DNA from: a virus
Strand: one strand, 5' to 3'
DNA length: 39,278 nt
Virus record (IMG/VR): IMGVR_UViG_3300009515_000257
Location: 1 to 39,278 of that record
In this document: one piece after another, positions 21,198 to 28,279 of the stretch
Layout of the letters: every line of letters starts with the position of its first letter
Numbering within the stretch: the first letter of the stretch is position 1
Notes under the pieces: model-generated
Databases searched by the model: none
What the model was told of the DNA's origin: nothing
Seen by the model: only the letters and a program-made list of their open reading frames with translations
Program-made: the position numbers and the translations under genes

Positions 21198-21493
21198 TTC
21201 TTTTTGTCCATGGTTGCCATGAGAGCGTTAACGCCTTTTATCAGGTTAGCTCCCCCAGCAATAAAAGCCTCAACCACTTGGGTCATTTCTTCCTTGGATA
21301 GCTCTTTCATCTCTAGCTTAGCCATTGGCGTACCGTCAGCAGCATCTTTAGCAGCCTGCAGAAGAGGTGGGATATGTCGAAGGTCCCAAAGGTCAATGTT
21401 ACCGTCTTCGGCTACTTTTGAAAGTTGCTCGCCAGCTGTATTTAGCGCTTTCGCGTAGTCCATGAGTTCTTTTGTTCCATACTGTCCAGCCAT
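21194..21493 (-). CDS. Hypothetical lysis-region protein
   Basis: 99 residues, helical, Ala/Lys-rich (ELMDYAKALNTAGEQLSKV ... EEMTQVVEAFIAGGANLIKGVNALMATM). A weakly hydrophobic stretch near the C-terminus (VEAFIAGGANLIKGVNALMA) is too polar for a clear membrane helix. Start has GGAGATTATT upstream. Coupled to the 57-residue gene by ATGA. No family recognised. Confidence 0.6.
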   Translation of the reverse strand: MAGQYGTKELMDYAKALNTAGEQLSKVAEDGNIDLWDLRHIPPLLQAAKDAADGTPMAKLEMKELSKEEMTQVVEAFIAGGANLIKGVNALMATMDKKK

Positions 21494-21502
21494 AATAATC
21501 TC

Positions 21503-21919
21503 CTAATTGTTTGCAGCCACCAATTGCTTGATGGCGGTTATCTCCCGGTCCATGATATCGAACCGGTGTTTTGTTCCGGTTGTTTCTTCGTCAAAATCAT
21601 GGGAAAGGTTTTCAATTTGCTTGGCCATGATGGCAACTTCTTTCCCCTGATCTATTACATCGGACCTGATATTAAGCACTTCGCCTATCCTGGTCTTTAC
21701 AACTTCCGTATCGGTTTTTAGGTCGGAAAGTTTATCAGAAAGCGCCCGGTGGGATTTATACTGTCTATCCGCTACCTTCTGGATGGCTTCCATGGCTAAT
21801 AAATGCTTGTTATCGTTCTCTCTTAGGAACCTGCCGATTAACAATTTGGCGATCCAGCCGACAAAACCGGCTCCGCCACTGGCCCCGATAACTGCAACTA
21901 GAATGTTAGTCCAGTCCAT
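21503..21919 (-). CDS. Membrane-anchored coiled-coil protein, possible holin-associated
   Basis: 138 residues. N-terminal hydrophobic segment (WTNILVAVIGASGGAGFVGWIAKLLIG, ~4-30) followed by a long charged coiled coil (KVADRQYKSHRALSDKLSDLK ... AIMAKQIENLSHDF). Layout resembles small phage lysis proteins that anchor by one helix and extend into periplasm or cytoplasm, such as XhlA-like proteins. ATG at 21919 (a GTG lies one codon upstream) overlaps the lipoprotein gene's 3' end. The function is inferred from context only. Confidence 0.55.
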   Translation of the reverse strand: MDWTNILVAVIGASGGAGFVGWIAKLLIGRFLRENDNKHLLAMEAIQKVADRQYKSHRALSDKLSDLKTDTEVVKTRIGEVLNIRSDVIDQGKEVAIMAKQIENLSHDFDEETTGTKHRFDIMDREITAIKQLVAANN

Positions 21920-22880
21920 CACGTAGCCACCCCAAAACTACCATTGAAGCGAAAAGAAAATCTGTCCCGTAGTGCTCCCTGCTATCTCCGGGACAGGGTA
22001 GCCAATCAGCCCCTGGGTCACGCTGCCAGAGGTACTCTGTACAGTGCTCCCCAGAACCTGGTAGCCTATCGGCTGGAAAGTGTAGTCCCCTTAATATTTC
22101 CCAAGCGTCGGTCATATCGCCACTGGTGAATAGAGCGTAACTAGCCTGGAACAGAGCGTTTGTTGTCACTCGGTCCTTTTGCCAGCGCAGCTGCGCCAGT
22201 TGGTTATCGTTTATCCCGCGTTGCACATGCCCCCTAAGCAGAATATGGAGCTGGGTTAGATGGGCAGTGAAGCCAGTATCATGGGGATTCCACACCTGGG
22301 GTATGGCGCGGGCCAGGTGACAGCGATCATTACAGTCATAGCCTAGTTTTACCGCTACCTCATAAACAGTAGCTTTTAGCGTAGGCTTTATGATGCACCT
22401 ACTAAGGCGGGTTTCTTCGCTATCATGCTCCCCCCCGCACATATCCCACCCGTGGTCTTCGCCGTACTTGATTAAATTCTCCGGTATATCTGGGCGCTGG
22501 TGTTGCCAGGCATATAAAAGCAGTCCAATAATCATATCGTTTGAGATACCAGACCTTGACTCCCCCTTAGCAAAACAATCATGGGTGGGGGAGCGCTTCC
22601 AGAGCCCAGGCTCCTTTTGAAATTCATCTATCGCAACATAAGAACAAGCAACACCATGCAAAGAAGTAAACAAAAGACCGTCACATTTAGAATGAACATA
22701 ACCTTGAGCACCGTACTTCTCCTTTGAAAGTGAGCAGTATAGGTTTAGCTTCTCCGCTACCATGGCCATGTCTGGCTTGACAGGCTCTTGTGGCTTGTTG
22801 TCCTTTTTTAAAGGATTTTCACATGCAAAAAAGGCTGCAAGGAGCAGCCAGAGAAAGGATATTTTTAGTGGAGTTTTCAT
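21906..22880 (-). CDS. Predicted lipoprotein of unknown function
   Basis: 324 residues. Signal peptide with lipobox-like ending: MKTPLKISFLWLLLAAFFAC-ENPL (Cys at 20), then a Lys/Pro-rich linker and a globular domain with eleven further Cys, many paired (YCSLSKEK, SKCDG, DMCGG, YDCNDRC). Repeated Trp/His motifs (LLLYAWQHQRPDIP; FTAHLTQLHILLRGHV) and C-terminal YLWQRDPGADWLPCPGDSREHYGTDFLFAS look helical and enzyme-like, but I cannot assign a family. It would be anchored in the inner or outer membrane after release from the phage genome. It lies in the exported-protein cassette between fibre genes and lysis genes. A tail-tip or superinfection-related role is possible. Confidence 0.6.
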   Translation of the reverse strand: MKTPLKISFLWLLLAAFFACENPLKKDNKPQEPVKPDMAMVAEKLNLYCSLSKEKYGAQGYVHSKCDGLLFTSLHGVACSYVAIDEFQKEPGLWKRSPTHDCFAKGESRSGISNDMIIGLLLYAWQHQRPDIPENLIKYGEDHGWDMCGGEHDSEETRLSRCIIKPTLKATVYEVAVKLGYDCNDRCHLARAIPQVWNPHDTGFTAHLTQLHILLRGHVQRGINDNQLAQLRWQKDRVTTNALFQASYALFTSGDMTDAWEILRGLHFPADRLPGSGEHCTEYLWQRDPGADWLPCPGDSREHYGTDFLFASMVVLGWLRDGLD

Positions 22881-23497
22881 TAGTCAAGTTCAACCATATA
22901 GAAAAAATCTACCACACCAGCTGCACTAGCACTTGGTGGATGAATAACACAAAAGGCTTCATTTGATGCCTGAAGACCACTGACTGTACCGCCCCTGGTT
23001 CTGTCTGTTTGTGTGGGTGCAGTAGAATTTCCAAATGTGCAAACACCCCTAAGGTCAGCATTGTTATCAAATGATCCAAATGGAATACTTATTTCCATCC
23101 TGTGGCGTTCTGCTTCATCTGGATTAACAGCATTGGTTGCATTACATGATCCAGTCACAGTTAAGTTTTTTCCAATCAAAGTCCAAAACCCTGAACCACC
23201 TGACACACCTGTCCAAAGTTCATTAGACTGACACGTTGGTGTATAGGAACCTGAACATACATTTCCAACAGCACAAGTAGAGGCGGATATTTCTGTTTCA
23301 ACGTTTAGCCCAACTGTGGCGTTGGCCCCATCAACTGTTAGCGCGGCTGTAGGAGTACCTCCGTCGTTAACCTCAAGGATTAAATCTTTGTCCTGTGCCC
23401 TGTTGGTAACAGTCTTATCTTGCTGGGCATAGGCTATGCCGACAATCGTACCAACTAGCAACAAAATGTAAAACGAGTATGGTAATAGTTTTTTCAT
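22880..23497 (-). CDS. Exported fibre-like protein
   Basis: 205 residues with a signal peptide (MKKLLPYSFYILLLVGTIVGIAYA-QQD). The start of the mature part, DLILEVNDGGTPTAALTVDGANATVGLN, is typical of phage appendage or fibre proteins with VDG-type repeats. The rest is beta-rich with four Cys that may form disulphides (CAVGNVCSGSYTPTC; CNATNAVN). Its ATG is next to the lipoprotein gene. Such a signal peptide on a fibre-like protein is unusual for a tail gene. Confidence 0.6.
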   Translation of the reverse strand: MKKLLPYSFYILLLVGTIVGIAYAQQDKTVTNRAQDKDLILEVNDGGTPTAALTVDGANATVGLNVETEISASTCAVGNVCSGSYTPTCQSNELWTGVSGGSGFWTLIGKNLTVTGSCNATNAVNPDEAERHRMEISIPFGSFDNNADLRGVCTFGNSTAPTQTDRTRGGTVSGLQASNEAFCVIHPPSASAAGVVDFFYMVELD

Positions 23498-23505
23498 GGT
23501 AGCTC

Positions 23506-23691
23506 CTACCTAAGCCTGATTAATCTAAGATAACTTCTCTGTGCTCCCGCCAAAATAGTTCTAGATGACCCATCTGTAGCAAATTCTACATGGATATCAT
23601 CCCCGACCATTTTCATGGTTGAGTTTTGTGAATAAGCATAGGCACCAACCAACATGGCCACGACTGCTATGGATAGGAATAGTTTTTTCAT
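23506..23691 (-). CDS. Small exported protein
   Basis: 61 residues: signal peptide MKKLFLSIAVVAMLVGAYAYS then a short mature part (QNSTMKMVGDDIHVEFATDGSSR ... SYLRLIRL). Part of the exported cassette; GGAGTTAAA upstream. No family recognised. Confidence 0.6.
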   Translation of the reverse strand: MKKLFLSIAVVAMLVGAYAYSQNSTMKMVGDDIHVEFATDGSSRTILAGAQRSYLRLIRLR

Positions 23692-23700
23692 TTTAACTCC

Positions 23701-25248
23701 TTAATCAGCTATCTTTATAGCGATCATTGTTACGGGTGCCCAGGCATCATCCCAAGCCTTATTAGAGGCAGCACCAGTTGAGTTTCTGACTTCTAACTGC
23801 ATTACTTCAGAACCACCACTGGCAGTGTAAGTAAACCACTGGAGTATGTTATAAATACCGCCTTCGTTGTTCTGTTGAAAGCCCTCACTATTAGTTAGTA
23901 GAACATCAGATTCTGTGACTCTTGTGTTTATATTACCGTTCGATGGTTTCTGAAATGGGGCGCTATAGTGAATAAGCCATGTCCCAGAAGACGTGAGCGT
24001 CAAAGAATGAAGGTCTACCCAAGCACCAGCGTTGTAATTAACATCAGTTGCTGTTCTGTGTTCTGTTATAACGTTGAATATATTTGCAGGGTCTGTTGTG
24101 AATGTTCCTGACACTGTTACATCATTACTAAATGTCTTATCACCACTAAAGGTCTGTGCAGTCTGACACATCAGACCATCTTCACTAGCAGCTGCGCAGC
24201 GAATGGCTGTCCCACCAGGCGTCATGCTAGCGATGATCTGTACGTTATGGGTTCCGTCTATTGTCAAGGAGCTGAGGTCACAGTTGATCTGTGTCTGTGT
24301 CGCAGAGCAAAGGTCTGTTCGCTTATCCCATTCCCCCGCGGTCGATTGCCCTTCGGTCCAAACAGCAAGCTCCAACGGTCTGTCGGGTAGTCCATGATTA
24401 AGTGGGAACGAAGGAGCTGCTGAAAGCTCACCACTATTGTAAGTTCTTGTGGAAATTACTTGGGCAGAAAAGCCCATATCTTGCAAGAAAACAGTGACGG
24501 TATCTGATCCAGCCAAACCAGTAAAATCGTAGTCTATATCATTTACTGTTGTGTCAGTTATAAAGTCCGACCCAGAAAGCTGAGTTTTAACAGAGCCATC
24601 ATCTAGGATTGCATACCAATATTGATTGTCTATAGGAACATTAAGATTGTGCGCAATAGTACCCGTGGTACCCCCAAATCCTGTGACGGTGTTGGTAGCG
24701 GTAAAGACTGTGGGGTTGATATTTACAGATATAGGCTGAATGCCCATGTAGACATCGTCCAAGTATACAATGGCAGCGTCTGCAGAGGATAGAAGCCTAA
24801 ACCCTACTGTCCCAGACGTTGGGCAAGTATAGCCAATAGTATCATGTGTCCAGTCGGCTACTGCCGATAAAGTCCTAGTGGCTAAAACACTAGAACCATC
24901 CCAAACTTGAGCTGCTATGTTGGCGTCCCCACCCTTCCACATAAAGGAAGCGGTACAGAGCCGAGTTCCCTGGCCGTTATTAATGGCCACTTGGGAACTA
25001 GCCAAGGACTCGGCACCAGCGGAAGCATCCCAACTACCGCTGCGAGATCCAAGCCCCAGGTTTGCTCCCGAAGTGACTGTTGAAAATACGCTAGACCCAT
25101 CGGCGGTCCACCGTGATTCTCCATTTTCAAACCCCCCATTTTCCATGAGGTTGGTATTGGGCACATCCTGAGCATCTAGCCCACCAATGATCCCCCCAAA
25201 TGCAGGACTAGCCAGAAAGGCTATTATGATAAAGATTATAAATTGCAT
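23701..25248 (-). CDS. Large exported fibre-like protein with CBM-like and C1q-like ends
   Basis: 515 residues. Signal peptide MQFIIFIIIAFLASPAFG-GI. Next comes a carbohydrate-binding-module-like jelly roll (MENGGFENGESRWTADGS ... AIVYLDDVYMG, ~35-170). Then fibre-type beta regions, a QTFSGDKTFSNDVTVSGTF motif (~370-390) that is common in phage tail fibres, and a C-terminal TNF/C1q-like domain (HRTATDVNYNAGAWVDL ... AWAPVTMIAIKIAD). The layout is that of a receptor- or glycan-binding fibre, but the N-terminal signal peptide would send it out of the host cell, away from virion assembly. It overlaps or abuts both neighbours, so it is part of the late operon. Confidence 0.7.
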   Translation of the reverse strand: MQFIIFIIIAFLASPAFGGIIGGLDAQDVPNTNLMENGGFENGESRWTADGSSVFSTVTSGANLGLGSRSGSWDASAGAESLASSQVAINNGQGTRLCTASFMWKGGDANIAAQVWDGSSVLATRTLSAVADWTHDTIGYTCPTSGTVGFRLLSSADAAIVYLDDVYMGIQPISVNINPTVFTATNTVTGFGGTTGTIAHNLNVPIDNQYWYAILDDGSVKTQLSGSDFITDTTVNDIDYDFTGLAGSDTVTVFLQDMGFSAQVISTRTYNSGELSAAPSFPLNHGLPDRPLELAVWTEGQSTAGEWDKRTDLCSATQTQINCDLSSLTIDGTHNVQIIASMTPGGTAIRCAAASEDGLMCQTAQTFSGDKTFSNDVTVSGTFTTDPANIFNVITEHRTATDVNYNAGAWVDLHSLTLTSSGTWLIHYSAPFQKPSNGNINTRVTESDVLLTNSEGFQQNNEGGIYNILQWFTYTASGGSEVMQLEVRNSTGAASNKAWDDAWAPVTMIAIKIAD

Positions 25249-26102
25249 TAGAAACTTACCTCCGTTGCATTTGGAACAAAGCGGATGTCCGCTGTGTCTG
25301 TATCTGTACCCCGTAAAAGCTCAACTTTAAGCAAGTCCCCAGCTTCAGCGTCTACGCCGTTTATCTGCCCTGACCCATCGGTCAAATCTAAACTTTCTGA
25401 AATAAATTTGTTAGCTGGGGCTGTATTGGTCACCGCAGTATTAGTGCTACTGTGCTGATTTGTTGTGGAATCTATGCCATCCGTCCCGGTTCTGATTAAT
25501 GTAGTTGTGGCACTTAGAAGGATGGTATTCGATGTTGACGGACTATACAAACCAATGTTCATGGTTATTTGGTTCGATGCTACGTGGCCAGCCGGTATTT
25601 TGATGAACGCTACCAGCTTGTTGGCAAGGCCAGACTCGTAAAGATAGACCTTCTCGCCATTCTCCTCCCCCTGTACCGGGGATATACCACTGGGCTCATT
25701 CCAGGTGAGCGATCCCCCACCTCCTCCAGCGCCCGCGCCACCCCCATGGATGACCACCAGGGCAATATCTTTGGGGCCACCGCTGTTATTGGTGACCGTA
25801 ATCTGTCTTTTTAGGTCCCCAGCCTTCCCCGTGATGGAAAAGCCAGAGGTCAGCTGGCCAATCAGTTCACCCGTCCCAGTATTTCTCTCATAAAGGATGG
25901 TGGTCAGATCATCAAAGTCTACATAGAAATTATGATCAAAATCCACACTAGCTGTGTTCGCTAGGGCATCTTCAGTGAAAAACCTGGAGTTTGCATTGTC
26001 TCCAACCTTAGTCCACAAGGCTTCAACAGAGGTATGCAGAGCTGCTCCACCCGTGGTTGCCAGCGTTGGGTGATCTAATTTGGACCGTGATACTTCAACC
26101 AT
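25248..26102 (-). CDS. Tail fibre/tip protein
   Basis: 284 residues, no signal peptide. Beta-rich structural style: VDFDHNFYVDFDDLTTILYERN, a collagen-like Gly-rich linker (GGGAGAGGGGGS at ~125), ANKLVAFIKIPAGHVASNQITMNIG and a Thr/Asn-rich C-terminus (TSTNTAVTNTAPANKF). Overlaps the exported fibre gene by one base, so it is in the same late operon. Probably a distal tail or fibre part; exact role unknown. Confidence 0.6.
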   Translation of the reverse strand: MVEVSRSKLDHPTLATTGGAALHTSVEALWTKVGDNANSRFFTEDALANTASVDFDHNFYVDFDDLTTILYERNTGTGELIGQLTSGFSITGKAGDLKRQITVTNNSGGPKDIALVVIHGGGAGAGGGGGSLTWNEPSGISPVQGEENGEKVYLYESGLANKLVAFIKIPAGHVASNQITMNIGLYSPSTSNTILLSATTTLIRTGTDGIDSTTNQHSSTNTAVTNTAPANKFISESLDLTDGSGQINGVDAEAGDLLKVELLRGTDTDTADIRFVPNATEVSF

Positions 26103-26114
26103 TTTTAAAGCCCC

Positions 26115-26534
26115 CTACTTGCCATAAGTAGCTAAGTTCATATTCTTGTCACTTTCGGTCAATTCCTTCACCAGGATCTCACCTGTATTATAAACTTGGA
26201 TACGTTTGTTCCTTGTCCACATCTCTAATCCCACAAGTTGAGTAAAAGGCACAACAGAACCATGAATGAAACCACCGCCAATCCGACCCGCTGCGAGCCA
26301 GGCAAAGTTTCTAAAGTCCTCTCCGATGCAATCCACCAATACTCTAACCTGTTTTGTATCAAGATCTTTAGCCTCAATCTTTACTCGGCTTGGGTTGTTG
26401 TTTTTGTTCCAAGCCTGATCCACTGGGTTATTAGTTGTCTTGCTCCACATCCCTTTGGCGCTCGGTTTGTCGTGGTAGTCAAACCGCCAGCGCAGTACAT
26501 ATCTAGCCTCTTTTGGTTTAAAGGGGCTACGCAT
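26115..26534 (-). CDS. Hypothetical late protein
   Basis: 139 residues. MRSPFKPKEARYVLRWRFDYHDKP ... GFIHGSVVPFTQLVGLEMW; beta-rich, Trp-containing, basic. No family recognised. It lies between the fibre genes and the GIY-YIG gene, overlapping the latter by 8 nt; it is probably a tail-tip component. Confidence 0.55.
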   Translation of the reverse strand: MRSPFKPKEARYVLRWRFDYHDKPSAKGMWSKTTNNPVDQAWNKNNNPSRVKIEAKDLDTKQVRVLVDCIGEDFRNFAWLAAGRIGGGFIHGSVVPFTQLVGLEMWTRNKRIQVYNTGEILVKELTESDKNMNLATYGK

Positions 26535-27441
26535 ATTGGAACCTCATTTTTTTATGAGTTTTCCGTCTGCCTACACAACAAGCCTGAATATGCTTCGCAT
26601 TTGCGCCTAGAGCCTCGGCGGCTTCTTTAGCGCACCTATATTTAACTCCAGAGTCAATACAGATTACAGACTTGGCTTTACTAGTCGTTCTTTTGCCGCC
26701 GCTATTTATGCGCCAAGTCTCCACCCTTCTCTTTTGTTCTTCTGGAGTCAAGGCTCGTCTACCCATAGTTGCTTTGCTAATGGCTTCCTTATGCTCTTCC
26801 GGCATAACTCTGCCCAGTAAACCATTAGGTTTGCCCTTTTTTCCTGCCGATATAGCTAATTTATGCTCTGTAGTTTTCGGCCTGCCCCTAAGTGCAGCTG
26901 CTCTTTTCTCTACGATTTCTGGAGTCGGTTTCCTTCCGCGCATTTGATTAGCACGTTTTTCTATGGCTTCGGGAGTCATAGAGGCAGCAGTCATTTTTTT
27001 AATTAACTCTGGGTCACGTTTTTTACCGAGCCAATATTTAGCAAAAGAATCGTTTTTAGTTTTAGTGGCGAGCATTCTATCAATAGTATCTTTAGATCTT
27101 TTCGTGCCGAACAAAGGATGTTTATGCCCAGATCTCATTGAGCTTAATATATCTCTAGATCTTTGATCCCATGCGCCTTCTATTCCGCCCCTAGCCACAT
27201 TAGCTAGAGCACATCCATCCTCTATTGCTTTGCTGATCCATACTTGTTCCCTGTTGTATGCTTCCAACTCGGTTAAATTCTTTTCTAAAAACTTAACGCG
27301 GGGATTTCGATGCGGGAATACTTCCAGCCATCTTTTGCTCCTTTGGCAAAATGTGGTCGCTCTATTCATACGTCCTTTGCCGATATAGCGAATCTCACCC
27401 CGATTGTCTAAATGCGCATACACGTAAAAATCATCTTTCAT
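26527..27441 (-). CDS. GIY-YIG homing endonuclease with NUMOD repeats
   Basis: 304 residues. N-terminal GIY-YIG nuclease (FYVYAHLDNRGEIRYIGKG; catalytic region LTELEAYNREQVW). Then four or five NUMOD3-like basic helices (SKDTIDRMLATK; TPEAIEKRANQMRGRK; TPEIVEKRAAALRGR; TTEHKLAISAGKKGK; PEEHKEAISKATMGR), and an IENR1/NUMOD1-like C-terminal DNA-recognition domain (SVICIDSGVKYRCAKEAAEALGANAKHIQAC). This is the standard build of a phage homing endonuclease that cuts a related genome lacking the gene. It interrupts the late tail operon. Its Shine-Dalgarno is inside a perfect hairpin, so translation is likely held down. Confidence 0.9.
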   Translation of the reverse strand: MKDDFYVYAHLDNRGEIRYIGKGRMNRATTFCQRSKRWLEVFPHRNPRVKFLEKNLTELEAYNREQVWISKAIEDGCALANVARGGIEGAWDQRSRDILSSMRSGHKHPLFGTKRSKDTIDRMLATKTKNDSFAKYWLGKKRDPELIKKMTAASMTPEAIEKRANQMRGRKPTPEIVEKRAAALRGRPKTTEHKLAISAGKKGKPNGLLGRVMPEEHKEAISKATMGRRALTPEEQKRRVETWRINSGGKRTTSKAKSVICIDSGVKYRCAKEAAEALGANAKHIQACCVGRRKTHKKMRFQYA

Positions 27442-27448
27442 ATAAATT

Positions 27449-27472
27449 GATCCTCCTTTTATTTGGAGGATC
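27449..27472 (-). promoter_or_regulatory. Hairpin that hides the ribosome-binding site of the homing endonuclease
   Basis: On the minus strand GATCCTCC-AAATAAAA-GGAGGATC: perfect 8-bp arms, 8-nt loop. The 3' arm contains GGAGG, the Shine-Dalgarno of the GIY-YIG gene, eight bases before its ATG. Sequestration of homing-endonuclease ribosome sites by such stems is known in T4-type phages. Confidence 0.75.
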
Positions 27473-27476
27473 TTGT

Positions 27477-28274
27477 TTACAGCATAGGAGCAGCTACCTC
27501 AACAAGTTTCAGAAAAGGTGAAATAAAACAGGCGGCTAGAGCAGCCGTAAACGAATATGCCGCCACCCACTCCCATTGAACTATCCCACCATTTGTGAAG
27601 CTGCCTAAAAGTTGGATACGAAGGCCAATGTGAGCATTGTCCCCTAGCGCAGTATCACCATCCTTACCAATTTTCCCAAGCTCAGGAGCGGTTGGAATAT
27701 ATCCGTTTGTCCCATCACCGCCTTGACTCTGATCACTATCAATGACCATGGCATCCGCCGCCATATCAATGGCATTGGCCAGGTCCGAGCCCGCTCCGTT
27801 GGTGGTACCACCACCCCTTCCGTAAATTTCTACTGTATCGTTGCCGGCTTTTGGAATGCCGTTTGTTGCAAAATCGAACTGGTTGATCGTGGTAACGTCG
27901 GTGTCCATGTCGATCCAAAGACCGCCCGATAGATCATCAGCATTGTTCTTAGACTCACCGGAGTTATCCCCAAGGGTATCCAGCATTGTCACAATGTCGT
28001 TGGCTGCGCTATCAGCGCCCCCATACGTAAATCCGGTTCCCACCCCAAAAGTCTGGATAAATGTTTTCACATCTGTAATGGGATCGATAGTTGCATCGTG
28101 GCGAATCCAAATATCCTGCCGCCCAGAGTTATCTGCTGGACCGCCGCCGCCGATTGGGGCATAGCTGCCGTTTACCACCGAGCCCAGGTCTACCCCTGTG
28201 CCACCACCTGCGAGTGAATCACTGGCTGCAGCACCATCAAGGGCCACGTCAGAAACTGTTAGTAAAACTGCCAT
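27477..28274 (-). CDS. Phage structural protein, Asp/Gly-rich
   Basis: 265 residues, MAVLLTVSDVALDGAAASDSL ..., acidic and Gly/Asp/Asn-rich (SYAPIGGGGPADNSGRQDIWI; DADDLSGGL-like stretches). Hydrophobic C-terminal stretch (WEWVAAYSFTAALAACFISPFLKLV). It lies in the tail-tip region directly after the hub-like gene, so it is likely a tail or tip protein. No family name can be given. The GIY-YIG gene follows immediately and could have altered its 3' end. Confidence 0.55.
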   Translation of the reverse strand: MAVLLTVSDVALDGAAASDSLAGGGTGVDLGSVVNGSYAPIGGGGPADNSGRQDIWIRHDATIDPITDVKTFIQTFGVGTGFTYGGADSAANDIVTMLDTLGDNSGESKNNADDLSGGLWIDMDTDVTTINQFDFATNGIPKAGNDTVEIYGRGGGTTNGAGSDLANAIDMAADAMVIDSDQSQGGDGTNGYIPTAPELGKIGKDGDTALGDNAHIGLRIQLLGSFTNGGIVQWEWVAAYSFTAALAACFISPFLKLVEVAAPML

Positions 28275-28279
28275 TTTAT

